Assembly (NCBI RefSeq): GCF_027460065.1
Contig: NZ_JAPYZZ010000010.1
Coordinates: forward strand, 117,402-181,401
From: Martinezella rhizogenes
GTDB lineage: Bacteria; Pseudomonadota; Alphaproteobacteria; Rhizobiales; Rhizobiaceae
Length of the DNA: 64,000 nt
Reading direction: 5' to 3'
A model generated the notes under the pieces. It did not search any database and was not told the origin of the DNA. It saw nothing but the letters and a program-made list of their open reading frames with translations. The position numbers and the translations under genes are program-made. Below, one piece after another: positions 18,314 through 26,979 of the stretch (position 1 is its first letter; the number at the start of each line of letters is the position of its first letter).

Positions 18314-19546
18314 TCAGCCACCGAGGGTGTTTTTGTAGAACTGGCCGCCGCGAACGATCGCCGAAAGGTTTTCCTCTGGCCGTGCCAAAAGTTCGATATC
18401 CTGAAGCGGGTCGCCGTTGACGACGATGAAGTCGGCATAGGTGCCTTCTGCGATGACGCCGATCTGGTTTTCCATCATGCAGAGCTTTGCGGAAACACGG
18501 CTTGCCGAATAGAGAATGTCACGGGCTGGAAGAACCTTGCCGCGTATTGAGAACTCCATCGACTGATACTTGTGCAACTGGCCGAGAAGGTCGGAGCCGA
18601 AGCCCATCGGCAGGCCGGCCTCGTGCATGATGCGAAGGGATTCCAGACCCGCGACACGCACCGTGTCAATCTTGGCCTGCGAGTCCGCGCCGAGCCCGAA
18701 AGCGGCGCCTTCGAGCGCAAGTCCTTCATAGGCGACAAGCGTTGGGCAAGCAATGGCACCGGCTTCGGCTGCGAGTTTCGCGGTCTCGGCGGTGATCAGG
18801 TTGCAATGTTCGAGCGACTTGACGCCGCATTCCACCGCGCGCCGGATCGAGGCGTCGGAATAGGTGTGGGCGGCAACGTACATGCCGTAGTTTTCCGCTT
18901 CCTCGACGATCGCAAGGATTTCTTCGCGGGAGTATTGAAGGACGTGGATCGGGTCGTTGGGCGAGGACACGCCGCCATTGGCCATGATCTTGATGAAGTC
19001 GGCGCCGCCCTTGATCTCTTCGCGGGCGGCGCGGCGCACCTCGTCCACGCCGTCGGCGATGCGGCCGAGGGCGCCGAGGGATGCGACGTGCAATTCGCGC
19101 TTGTCATGGCGGCTGCGATAGTCGCAATGGCCAACAGTCTGGCTCAGAGCCTTTCCGCAGATGACCAATCGCGGCCCGTCGATGAGCCCCTCTTCGACGG
19201 CCATTTTGAGGCCGAGATCGGCACCTGCGAGGTCGCGGACGGTGGTGAAGCCGCGCATCAGCATGTCATGCATGATCTCGCGTGAGCGCAGGGCTATCAG
19301 AGACGAAGGCAGTTCGGCGTTCCTGGCAAGATCGACGAGCGTGGCGATGACATGCACATGCGCATCGATGAGGCCGGGCATCAGCGTGCGACCTTGGAGG
19401 TCGATACGCTCGGCGTCGGGGGCGTCGATCACGTCCGTCGAAACGCGGGCGATCCGGTCTCCCTCGACGAGTATTTCGACGCCGTCCAGCAAAGTGCCGT
19501 TGTCGACATCAAGGACTTTGCCACCGAAGAAAATGTAGCTGTTCAT
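18314..19546 (-). CDS. Metal-dependent amidohydrolase, copy 2
   Basis: A 410-residue enzyme of the same amidohydrolase subfamily as the gene at 7918. It shows MPGLIDAHVHVIA (HxH), the lysine in FIKIMANGG, AAHTYSD, SLEHCN and FGSDLLGQ. The two copies share the RGFTTVRD and ALSQT-GH segments, so they are clear paralogues at opposite ends of one operon. I start at the ATG 19546 (MNSYIFFGGKVLD), which has GGGGAA just upstream; an ATG at 19558 has no site. As the first gene of the operon it lies directly behind the palindrome at 19578. The two enzymes may act on successive or alternative substrates. Confidence 0.88.
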   Translation of the reverse strand: MNSYIFFGGKVLDVDNGTLLDGVEILVEGDRIARVSTDVIDAPDAERIDLQGRTLMPGLIDAHVHVIATLVDLARNAELPSSLIALRSREIMHDMLMRGFTTVRDLAGADLGLKMAVEEGLIDGPRLVICGKALSQTVGHCDYRSRHDKRELHVASLGALGRIADGVDEVRRAAREEIKGGADFIKIMANGGVSSPNDPIHVLQYSREEILAIVEEAENYGMYVAAHTYSDASIRRAVECGVKSLEHCNLITAETAKLAAEAGAIACPTLVAYEGLALEGAAFGLGADSQAKIDTVRVAGLESLRIMHEAGLPMGFGSDLLGQLHKYQSMEFSIRGKVLPARDILYSASRVSAKLCMMENQIGVIAEGTYADFIVVNGDPLQDIELLARPEENLSAIVRGGQFYKNTLGG

Positions 19547-19577
19547 GAAATTCCCCATTGTGTTCCGTGAATGATAA

Positions 19578-19595
19578 AAACGGACATGTCTGTTT
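19578..19595. promoter_or_regulatory. Palindromic operator before the 12-gene operon
   Basis: AAACGGACATGTCTGTTT is an 18-bp near-perfect palindrome (one mismatched pair) about 30 bases before the amidohydrolase start at 19546. It is the best candidate site for the TetR regulator encoded at 19920. The rest of the gap (19596-19919) shows only GAAGGCGCCTTC (19753-19764), a 12-bp palindrome of unknown role, and no gene. Confidence 0.5.
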
Positions 19596-19919
19596 GTAAA
19601 TAGGGAAAATGCTTATATCTGCGTTTTTGCGATGCAACATTTTTTATGCCTAATTAGTGAGCATATCGGGTTGCGGTCGATAAATATCCCAAGTGCTTGG
19701 CTGCTTTGTATTTTTTTGTCGACATTGCCGGCGGTTGATGACTAAGGACGCAGAAGGCGCCTTCGGCCGCCCGAATTTCGTCTCATAGTAGGGGCTCACC
19801 TTTTCAGGTGGCGCTTTGTTTTGAAGCCCTCAAGCGGGTTTGTCGAAGCTCGATTATCTGGTCTCGGAGACCGGTTGTTTGCTGATCGCGGTGCTTCGTT
19901 TCAATACGACCACTAAAGC

Positions 19920-20573
19920 TCACTGGCCGTTTGTCGCAATCAGCATGGACTTCCACCGATCCAGCAGCTTGCGCTGCAGGTCGTGGTTGGAGTTGGAGCT
20001 GAAACTGCTGTGAAGTGCGATGCCGCGTAGCACACACAGGCTAAGTTGGATGAACTCGTCGGTTTCAGGCCGGTCCAGTGATACGCCCAGAAGCGTTGCG
20101 ATTGCCTTATCCCGGCTCGCCGCCCACTGGACCATAATGTCCCGAATCCCGATGCCCAGTTCGTCATCGTTGCGTGATGCCAGCATGATTTCCAATGAGG
20201 CAACGTAATTGTCGGCTTGGAACAGCTTTTGCCACAGGAATTCCGTGACTTCGTCGGGACTTAGCTTGCGCCTCTCCTCAACGATGGAATGCCAGTCGTC
20301 TTCCCACGACGAGATAAGATATTGAAACGCAGCGATGATCAGGGCATTGCGGCTGGGAAACTGGTGGGTCAGCGCCCCGCGTGACACCTTAGCCCTCAAC
20401 GCGACGTCTTCCGTTGAAAATCGGCCATAGCCGACTTCATTCATGGCATCGAGCGCTGCTTGACAGAGCTTCTTCCGGGTTTCGTCGGAACGTTCTGCCT
20501 GGCTTCGCCTAGCCTTCGGAGCAGCTCTAACGTCCGCGATCATTGAAGCTCTCATCTCGTTCTGTTGTTTCAA
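19920..20573 (-). CDS. TetR-family regulator upstream of the importer/amidohydrolase operon
   Basis: A 217-residue regulator with an extended basic N-terminus (RAAPKARRSQAERSDETRKK) and a TetR helix-turn-helix (GYGRFSTEDVALRAKVSRGALTHQFPSR). It lies upstream of the operon on the same strand, with 370 bases between, so it may be transcribed alone and act on the palindrome at 19578. Several in-frame ATGs exist near the start (20573, 20555, 20543), and the first ten residues are therefore uncertain. Confidence 0.85.
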   Translation of the reverse strand: MKQQNEMRASMIADVRAAPKARRSQAERSDETRKKLCQAALDAMNEVGYGRFSTEDVALRAKVSRGALTHQFPSRNALIIAAFQYLISSWEDDWHSIVEERRKLSPDEVTEFLWQKLFQADNYVASLEIMLASRNDDELGIGIRDIMVQWAASRDKAIATLLGVSLDRPETDEFIQLSLCVLRGIALHSSFSSNSNHDLQRKLLDRWKSMLIATNGQ

Positions 20574-20825
20574 GGGTAGTGATTTCTCCGCAAACGTCCC
20601 TTTTTACAATCAAGCGGCGCATTGGGAATTCAGAAGCTTTCGTACCCATGCCATTGCGTTAAAACTTTTAGGATGAGCATCGTCAAGCGTGAACTTGTCT
20701 CTCCGTCGGTTTGATAACAGACTGTTTTAAACCATCATGCCGCAATTCGGGTCAGGACGCGGAATTGTATGTGATGAGAGTGTGATCTTTGTCGTAACCA
20801 TGAATATCAAGGTCAAGGTTGCCGG
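20574..20825. other. No gene seen
   Basis: About 250 AT-richer bases upstream of the TetR gene. I found no credible reading frame, only the start region of that gene; the relic cluster begins at 20826. Confidence 0.5.
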
Positions 20826-21120
20826 TTAGAAACTAGATCTTTGAAGTTCACCAAACATGACCAACTGTTGGGCTGGCATTTCAGGCTGCTCGATTTGATG
20901 AATGAGACTTTCGACCAGATTGCGACCAACTGTAACCATATCGACGGAATGGGCAATCAGCGGCACGGAGAGGTAGCGGCAAATCTGGGTATTGTCGCGG
21001 GTCATCCGCTACCATTCGGGTGATGATGATCCCGTCGGCGCTGCCCGCCTGGATGACACGTTTCAGGTTTTCATGTGGATCGTCTTCCGGCGTCATTGAT
21101 GAGATCGCCAAGCTGTAGCG
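20826..21120 (-). pseudogene. LacI-family regulator, internally deleted and frameshifted relic
   Basis: One minus frame reads YSLAISSMTPEDDPHENLKR then AGSADGIIITRMVADDPR, a stretch of the ligand-binding domain of a LacI regulator. Immediately afterwards a second frame reads DNTQICRYLSVPLIAHSVDM then ESLIHQIEQPEMPAQQLVMF and stops at 20826, which is a LacI C-terminus. In intact family members these two segments are separated by roughly a hundred residues, so the gene has lost its DNA-binding domain, the middle of its sensor domain and its frame. It cannot be functional. Confidence 0.65.
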
Positions 21121-21124
21121 GCAG

Positions 21125-21222
21125 CCACCCGTGGTGGAACACGATCGGTTGCGCATCCTTGCGCCCCAGCCATTGAAAAAGATGTCGACGCCGTCTTTGG
21201 TCTTGATGAAGCTTTTGGTCAT
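21125..21222 (-). pseudogene. Alpha/beta hydrolase N-terminal relic
   Basis: Starts MTKSFIKTKDGVDIFFNGWG; after a one-base shift it continues KDAQPIVFHHGW, which is the first part of a haloperoxidase-like alpha/beta hydrolase up to the oxyanion HHGW motif. The rest of the enzyme is missing and the sequence runs straight into the LacI relic. Confidence 0.6.
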
Positions 21223-21237
21223 ATTCGCCCCGTTGAA

Positions 21238-21420
21238 GCGGATGGCTCGGATATTCTGTCGAATGGCATCGCGCTCTCTGGAACGGCACATTGGATGTTC
21301 GATCGCGGCCTTATCGGCTTATGGGACGATATCGAGGTTCTGGTTTCGCGTCACGCAAACGACCGCGACAGAGAGATCGTGACGGCAGGTGTACTGCAAT
21401 ACATGGTGGTAAGTGGTTGA
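21238..21420 (+). pseudogene. HNH-endonuclease C-terminal relic
   Basis: The plus frame reads ADGSDILSNGIALSGTAHWM then FDRGLIGLWDDIEVLVSRHA to a TGA at 21418. The NGIAL-x5-HxxFDRGLI pattern is that of the HNH nuclease domain found in restriction-like proteins. The N-terminal part is absent. Confidence 0.5.
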
Positions 21421-21524
21421 AACACTTTATCTCCACCAAGTCTGGAAATGCACTGACGGTTTTGGCTATATAAGCGAACTGGCATGTTAATTCGAACAAT
21501 GCCAGCCGCTCATTGTGTCTGCCA

Positions 21525-22313
21525 TTATTTAGAGCTGGGACGGCCAGGAATGTGGCTGAGTATCGATTTACTGAAGCCGCCATCGACGCAGAGATCCTGC
21601 CCAGTGATGAAACTTGCGAGCGGGCTGATCAGGAACTCGATCGCGTTCGCAATATCCACCGGCTCGCCGATCCTCGAAAGTGGAATGAGTTCCTCTCTAG
21701 CCCGTTTGATCGCCGGATCGGCATACATTTTCGCCGACATCGGCGTGTGTGTCATTCCCGGAGAGACAACGTTTGATCGAATGCCATCCGGTGCCCACTC
21801 AAGCGCAAGAGTTTGGGCAAGCATCGTCAGTGCCGCTTTTGTCGGGCTGTATGCACCTGATCCCGCGTGGGGTATCTGCCCAGACATCGACGATGTGAAG
21901 CACGCTGCACCCTTGCTCTGCTTCAGATGAGGGTAGGAATATTTGGCCAGAAGCCATGCCCCTCGCAGATTGACCGCGAACATCCTGTCCCAGTCCTCCA
22001 CCGATAGGTCGCAGATATTGCCCGGACTTGCCACTCCCGCATTGGCGACAAGTGCATCGAGACCACCAAATTCGGAAGCCGCCGTCTCCACGAGATATGG
22101 GGCCACGTCGATATCGCTAAGGTCTCCGGTCAACGCGATGGCGTCCGCACCCATGGCCCGCAGGGAGCGCGCGACATCTTCCTGGGGCTCTGACGAACCC
22201 ATCCCACAGACCGCGATCTGTGCATGTTCACCTCTGGCAGCTGCGGCTTCGGCTATTCTGATGCAGACTGCCGCACCAATTCCGCGACTTCCTCCGCTCA
22301 CTAAAACTCTCAT
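21525..22313 (-). CDS. Short-chain dehydrogenase/reductase of catabolic locus
   Basis: A 262-residue classical SDR: SGGSRGIGAA for the cofactor, GDLSDID, VANAGVASPG, the serine in FTSSMSGQ, the YSPTK pair and the C-terminal LISPLASFITGQDLCVDGGF that marks the FabG-like branch. It would oxidise a hydroxy group of a sugar or polyol derivative. It is the last gene of the minus-strand catabolic series that starts with the aldo/keto reductase at 28056. The start codon at 22313 is preceded by AT-rich sequence with GGAG 6-9 bases away. Confidence 0.88.
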   Translation of the reverse strand: MRVLVSGGSRGIGAAVCIRIAEAAAARGEHAQIAVCGMGSSEPQEDVARSLRAMGADAIALTGDLSDIDVAPYLVETAASEFGGLDALVANAGVASPGNICDLSVEDWDRMFAVNLRGAWLLAKYSYPHLKQSKGAACFTSSMSGQIPHAGSGAYSPTKAALTMLAQTLALEWAPDGIRSNVVSPGMTHTPMSAKMYADPAIKRAREELIPLSRIGEPVDIANAIEFLISPLASFITGQDLCVDGGFSKSILSHIPGRPSSK

Positions 22314-22431
22314 GATGGTTCTCCACTATAGTACTGAGATAATATGGAATGTCTCTTTGTCTGCGCCGATGGTTTTCCTTGGAAGAAGCTTCGAAAGGTG
22401 CAGTAATGTTGGCCATTGTTTCGGGCAGTTG

Positions 22432-23241
22432 TCATGCGGCCTTCCAGCCCCGTTTTTCCAGTTCCTGAAGACCATTCTGAATTTCCACGAGTGGCTGCTC
22501 TTCCCGAATTATTTCAAGGACAACGAGATCAGGGTCGAAGACCGACTCGACGGCGCGTCCAAGCGCTTTGAAATCGATGACCCCCGTGCCGATGGGATCG
22601 TGCCCCCACACGTCGGTGCCCGTATCCGAGATATGCACGAGAGCTATGTGCGCGTGATGGGATAGAAGGCTTGCGACCGGATCCTCGCCGATATAGGCGG
22701 CGTTTGCGACGTCGTAGACAATCCTCAAATTGTCGCTTTGAATTTCTTCAACCACGCTGACCAGTTCTTCGATCGTCGGTCTGAAACAATATGGCGTATT
22801 CTCCATAAGCAGACGCACGCCAGCCTGCTTTGCAACCGGTAGAAGCGTATCGAGACTCTCGGACAGCCATCCGAATGCTTGCGGTATCGTTGGGGAAATC
22901 ATCGGTCGTCGCGTTCCCGGCGAGATGACGACATCGCTTACTCCCCAGTCGACAGCCAGTTGGATGACATCTTTGATATGGTCTGCGCTCTTGCGCCGCA
23001 TATTCGCGGCCGGGCTAGCCAGATTGATATCGTACCCGCCAGCATTCAGCGACCTGACACGCGCGCCGTGGTCCGTGAGCAGCTTTTGCACGTCGGAACG
23101 CAATCCTGCCGGCATATCGTCCGGCCAGCAATGGGGGGAGCTGACCGGCACCTCAAACACCGTGAAACCGTGTTGGAGGAGTTCGGACATCGCATCCATT
23201 GCATTCGATTTCCAGAGATAGGAAAAAGTGTTTATAATCAT
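22432..23241 (-). CDS. Sugar phosphate isomerase/epimerase-like TIM-barrel protein
   Basis: A 269-residue AP-endonuclease-2-type TIM barrel. Metal-ligand candidates are the glutamate in LMENTPYC, the aspartate in IVYDVANA, the histidine in LVHISDTG and the glutamate in VVLEIIRE. Such proteins are isomerases, epimerases or dehydratases of ketosugars and related acids. ATG 23241 is preferred over 23247 because the AAGGGAG site abuts the latter and lies 6 bases from the former. The distance to the SDR gene is about 120 bases. The exact reaction is not recognisable. Confidence 0.82.
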   Translation of the reverse strand: MIINTFSYLWKSNAMDAMSELLQHGFTVFEVPVSSPHCWPDDMPAGLRSDVQKLLTDHGARVRSLNAGGYDINLASPAANMRRKSADHIKDVIQLAVDWGVSDVVISPGTRRPMISPTIPQAFGWLSESLDTLLPVAKQAGVRLLMENTPYCFRPTIEELVSVVEEIQSDNLRIVYDVANAAYIGEDPVASLLSHHAHIALVHISDTGTDVWGHDPIGTGVIDFKALGRAVESVFDPDLVVLEIIREEQPLVEIQNGLQELEKRGWKAA

Positions 23242-23381
23242 CGGCATCTCCCTTGCATGGATTATTGTGCTGATCGTGTATTTGCATACGCATTGCGAAC
23301 TGCTGTCTCAGGTCGGGTCCGGACGAACGTTGCTCAAGGCCCCTTCGGTTGGACGAAATGCACGTTGTTACAGGCCGTTTT

Positions 23382-24164
23382 TCAAAGTCTTCCAGTTGAT
23401 GACAGCGCGATATTCATGACAGCCAGAGCACCCAACTTGATGCCGATGTTGCCCGGCGCGGCAACGTCGAGCGCGCCGCACAGGCTTCCCGTCGTCACAA
23501 TCGATCCTGCGTTCAGCGATGCAGCAGGTCGCGTGCGATCATTCGCGTAATCACAGAGCCAGGTGAGCGGGTCTCCGGCCGGATGCTGTGCGTCCGCGTC
23601 GAACATCACTTGGGCGTCAAGCTGTATCCTCAACGGAAAATTCGAGCCGGGCCGAAGGACGGCCAGAGGTAGAGCCGGTCCTTTTACGTAGCCCATGTTC
23701 CCGAGGCGGTCTGCCAGAAAGGCGAGGAAAGAGACGCTGCCTCCTTCCGAAATACCGCTCCAGACCAGCTCTGTGCCGAGATAGGCGTCGGAGATTGCAG
23801 CCTCGATATCTGCTCGCCCGTAAAGCGCATCGGCCTGGACGGGAAGGTCATTGCTTAGCTTGACGGCAATTTCCACCTCGATCTTCAGCCCGGATCGCCA
23901 CGTCAATGCCGCACCGTCCGGGTTATCCCAATAGGGATAGAGCGGAGCGGCAACCGGTGCGCCACCTGGCGATTTTGCGACTTTCCAAGCGGGAATGTCT
24001 GCCCCTTCAAGTTTCGAAAGCGCCCGTTGTACATCCATGGCGCTCTCAGGCGAGGTGGGCACCGAGACCAGTTGCTCTGTTGGAACCTGCTTTCCGTCGC
24101 GGCGCAGGCTGTGGAGTTGACGAGCCAGCGTGATGGCTTCGGTGGCGGTTGTATGAGAGTTCAT
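23382..24164 (-). CDS. 2-keto-4-pentenoate hydratase-like protein (FAH superfamily)
   Basis: A 260-residue member of the hydratase/decarboxylase branch of the fumarylacetoacetase superfamily. It shows the metal-binding EVEIAVKL pair, the GTELVWSG strand and the C-terminal GSIVTTGSLCGALDVAAPGN motif. The branch adds water to 2-hydroxy-dienoates in meta-cleavage pathways. I start at 24164 (MNSHTTATEAITLARQLHSL); the frame is open to 24260, but that overlaps the aldolase gene and lacks a ribosome site. With the DapA-like enzyme upstream it would give a hydratase/aldolase pair, which is inference. Confidence 0.82.
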   Translation of the reverse strand: MNSHTTATEAITLARQLHSLRRDGKQVPTEQLVSVPTSPESAMDVQRALSKLEGADIPAWKVAKSPGGAPVAAPLYPYWDNPDGAALTWRSGLKIEVEIAVKLSNDLPVQADALYGRADIEAAISDAYLGTELVWSGISEGGSVSFLAFLADRLGNMGYVKGPALPLAVLRPGSNFPLRIQLDAQVMFDADAQHPAGDPLTWLCDYANDRTRPAASLNAGSIVTTGSLCGALDVAAPGNIGIKLGALAVMNIALSSTGRL

Positions 24165-24259
24165 GTTGATCTCTTCGAAGGCCATCCGGTCGGCGCTGCC
24201 TGATGGATGACGATGCAGGGCTGTTGCTATTGAGCTCCTTGTCGGGGCGATGCCATCCA

Positions 24260-25192
24260 CTAAGATTCCTGCGTGATCCGCTCGCGAAATCTTTTTGCCC
24301 CGGCTTCAATATGATCGAGCAGATCCATGACCGCCCAGTGGCGTTCAGCAATGTCATAGTCCGTGACACGAGAATGAATGCTATCGAACGTACCGAGGCG
24401 CTTGTGCCAAACCTTGGCAAGGCCGGGATATCCCATCGGCTCAGCCATTGCGGCGAGCGCCAGGAATATTTCAAGTTCGCGGCGCAGATCGCTGTCATCG
24501 AATGCGTGTTTGTAGAGCCAGGCGTAGAGGTCTGGATGGATATTGGTGAAGACGCCAGAGAAGCCCTTCGAACCTGCGCGTATGGCGGCGGCTGCAATGG
24601 CGGCATTAGCGTTGACAATCGCAAAGCCGGAGTCGCCGGAGAGCGTGACACGTCGCTTCACCGTTTCGAGATCGCAGGAAACGTCCTTCAGCGTTACGAA
24701 ACGGCCTGTGTCGCGGCACAGCTTGAATTCGTCATCGCTCAAGAGACGACGATACGGCGCTGGGCATTCGTACAGACCGAGGGGCAGGTCGCTCGGAAGC
24801 CAGCTCATGATGGCGGCGAGGCTGGAGCGAAATGCTTCGGTTCCCTCATTCTTTGTGTCGAGCCTGTTGCTGACCAGCACAAGCGCGTCAATTCCGGTCC
24901 CGGCCATTGCCACAAGTTCGGCGCGCTGGTCATCGCGGCTGTCGCTAATGTGTCCCGATGAGATGACCGGCACACGCCCGGCCGCTAGCGAGACAACCTT
25001 TTTGGAAAGCGCAACTCGCTCTTCCAGTGACAACTTCTGCATCTCGCTGGACTGGCAAACAGCGAAAAGCGTATCTGCACCGTTGGCGATATACCACTCC
25101 ACAAGTTGCTCGAGGCCTTGCCAGTCGATCCGGTTATCCGGCGTGAAGGGGGTAAGCATGACGGGGACAATGCCCTGGGCCTGGATTTTCAT
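24260..25192 (-). CDS. Dihydrodipicolinate synthase/N-acetylneuraminate lyase-family aldolase
   Basis: A 310-residue class I aldolase-like protein. The Schiff-base lysine is expected in VTLKDVSCD and the catalytic tyrosine in LGLYECPAPYR; the usual pyruvate-carboxylate GTTGE motif is replaced here by VCQSSEMQ, so this is not biosynthetic DapA. Family members cleave or condense pyruvate with an aldehyde in sugar-acid breakdown. It follows the AroE-like gene by 29 bases. The altered substrate loop means that the donor may not be pyruvate. Confidence 0.85.
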   Translation of the reverse strand: MKIQAQGIVPVMLTPFTPDNRIDWQGLEQLVEWYIANGADTLFAVCQSSEMQKLSLEERVALSKKVVSLAAGRVPVISSGHISDSRDDQRAELVAMAGTGIDALVLVSNRLDTKNEGTEAFRSSLAAIMSWLPSDLPLGLYECPAPYRRLLSDDEFKLCRDTGRFVTLKDVSCDLETVKRRVTLSGDSGFAIVNANAAIAAAAIRAGSKGFSGVFTNIHPDLYAWLYKHAFDDSDLRRELEIFLALAAMAEPMGYPGLAKVWHKRLGTFDSIHSRVTDYDIAERHWAVMDLLDHIEAGAKRFRERITQES

Positions 25193-25221
25193 GATGTAAT
25201 CTTTCGCTCTTTGTTAGGTGT

Positions 25222-26049
25222 TTAAAGCGCTGTTCCTGCCGGCAAACCTGCGGCAAAGCCTGCCATCAGGCGGATTTGTGCAAGCAGCATGTCATTCCCG
25301 TCGGAGACCGCCGCGCCGGCCGTCTTGGCAGCGGACAATAGGGCTGTCTCTCTGCTTAGGCTGGCTATGTCTGCGATGAGCATTTCGGGCCGTATCGCGT
25401 CAGTCGGCATGGGGAATATGCTATCTCCCTTGACGCCGATCGGGGATGCATTGATGACGATATCGTAGTCCCAACCCGCTGACCCATCGACGGCGACCGC
25501 GCATTCTTCACCACGGGCGGTATTGACCATAGCCGCCGTGAAGGCGACGGATGCAGCCGAGAGGTCCATGAGGTTAATCTTGCTTACGCCTTCCTCAGCC
25601 AGCGCGAAGGCGATCGCGCGGCCTGCCCCCCCTGCTCCGACAATCAGCACGCGGGCGCCGCGCAGGCGGGATTTTGCCTCTCCGAGCCCTTCGACGAAGC
25701 CCACGCCATCGAAGAGCGCGCCGTTCATCTGGCCGTCCTCGCCGCGTTGGACGCAGTTAACGGCGCCGACCGCCTTCGCCGTCGGGGTAAGTGTTGAGCA
25801 TCTTTTGGCCGCCGCCACCTTGTGAGGGACCGTGGTGCTGATACCGCAGAGGTTGGGGATGGCGGAGAAGCAATCCCATGCCGTTGCGAAGTGTTCGGCG
25901 GTTATCAGGAAAGGCACCGCGAAGATGTTGACCTCGGCGGCAGCAAAGATCGGGTTGATCAGCCGCGGTGTCTGTACCTGGTGTATCGGGTCGCCAAACA
26001 CAGCATAGATGCGCGAGTTGCCGTTGAGGTTGGGAATATTCACTTGCAT
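25222..26049 (-). CDS. Shikimate dehydrogenase-like protein, copy 1
   Basis: A 275-residue AroE-family protein. The catalytic lysine is in STTVPHKVAAAK and the aspartate in GALFDGVGFVEGL; the Rossmann loop is LIVGAGGAGRAIA. The substrate-carboxylate motif normally written SxSPxxHN reads QVQTPRLIN here, with neither serine kept. It is therefore unlikely to be the housekeeping shikimate enzyme. The same change occurs in the protein at 40606. It is 4 bases after the TIM-barrel gene at 26054 and has GAGGAA before its start, so it belongs to the catabolic series. Confidence 0.85.
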   Translation of the reverse strand: MQVNIPNLNGNSRIYAVFGDPIHQVQTPRLINPIFAAAEVNIFAVPFLITAEHFATAWDCFSAIPNLCGISTTVPHKVAAAKRCSTLTPTAKAVGAVNCVQRGEDGQMNGALFDGVGFVEGLGEAKSRLRGARVLIVGAGGAGRAIAFALAEEGVSKINLMDLSAASVAFTAAMVNTARGEECAVAVDGSAGWDYDIVINASPIGVKGDSIFPMPTDAIRPEMLIADIASLSRETALLSAAKTAGAAVSDGNDMLLAQIRLMAGFAAGLPAGTAL

Positions 26050-26053
26050 GATT

Positions 26054-26857
26054 TCATTCCTCGCAGAACAGGCTACGGCAGCGATTGATGGCGATATCGA
26101 TCACCTCCGCCGGATCGCGAGACCACCAGTCGGTGGAGAAGATCTCCACCTCGACCGCTCCCTTGTATCCGGCCTTTCGGACCATCGCATAGATGCCGGG
26201 CAGGTCTATGATCCCGTCACCCATCATGCCCCGATCGGTCAGAAGATGCCGTGTCGGAAGCAGCCAGTCGTTGACGTGAAAACCAAGAAGCCGGCCTGCG
26301 TCACCCGCGCGCTCAATCTCGGCAGCAAGTCGCTCGTCCCACCAGCAATGATAGACATCGACAACCACTCCAATGCCCGGCCCCAGTGCTTCGCAGATAG
26401 AATTTGCATGCGAGAGGCTGGAGATGAGGGCGCGGTCCCCCGTGACCATAGGATGAAGCGGCTCAATCGCGAGCTTCACGCCAATCTTTCGGGCGCTGTC
26501 GAGAACTTTGCCGATTGCATCCTCGACCCGTCGTCTTGCCGCCCCCAGATCTTTTTCATTGTCTTGAAAGCCTCCGGTAAACAGGAAGACATGGTCAGCT
26601 CCAAATCTGGCGGCCCGCTCGAGTTCCGCTTCGGCCCGGTCAAGGGAATTCGCTGTCAACGGCCCGACACGGTTGTATCCTGACACAGTCAGTCCGAAAT
26701 CGTGCAAAACGGAGAGAGCGTCAGTCTCACCCACCTTGGCGATTTCGTCCCCCCATATGGATACTGTCTTCAGTCCCCGCTCTGCGCAGAGACGAAGAAA
26801 GGTCAACATATCTGCTCTCTCGCGCACGGTGGCGTGGTTAAAGACAATGTTCGTCAT
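26054..26857 (-). CDS. Sugar phosphate isomerase/epimerase-like TIM-barrel protein, second
   Basis: A 267-residue TIM barrel with the metal-site pattern of the xylose-isomerase-like group: glutamate in LAIEPLHPM, aspartate and histidine in VVDVYHCWWD, histidine in GFHVNDW and glutamate in AVEVEIFS. It differs strongly from the gene at 22432, so the two probably carry out different steps. A dehydroshikimate-dehydratase role would fit an AroE-like neighbour, but nothing in the sequence proves it. It is nearly contiguous with the AroE-like gene. Confidence 0.82.
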   Translation of the reverse strand: MTNIVFNHATVRERADMLTFLRLCAERGLKTVSIWGDEIAKVGETDALSVLHDFGLTVSGYNRVGPLTANSLDRAEAELERAARFGADHVFLFTGGFQDNEKDLGAARRRVEDAIGKVLDSARKIGVKLAIEPLHPMVTGDRALISSLSHANSICEALGPGIGVVVDVYHCWWDERLAAEIERAGDAGRLLGFHVNDWLLPTRHLLTDRGMMGDGIIDLPGIYAMVRKAGYKGAVEVEIFSTDWWSRDPAEVIDIAINRCRSLFCEE

Positions 26858-26979
26858 CGGCCGCTTCTCAGTTTTTTAGAGTTCAGTGGTCAGACCGGGG
26901 CGGGTCGTAGGCTCGGTACCAGGATCACGTCGCCGGTTCGCGAACGGACGATTTTGACTGATACCGTAGCCCGTCGCGG

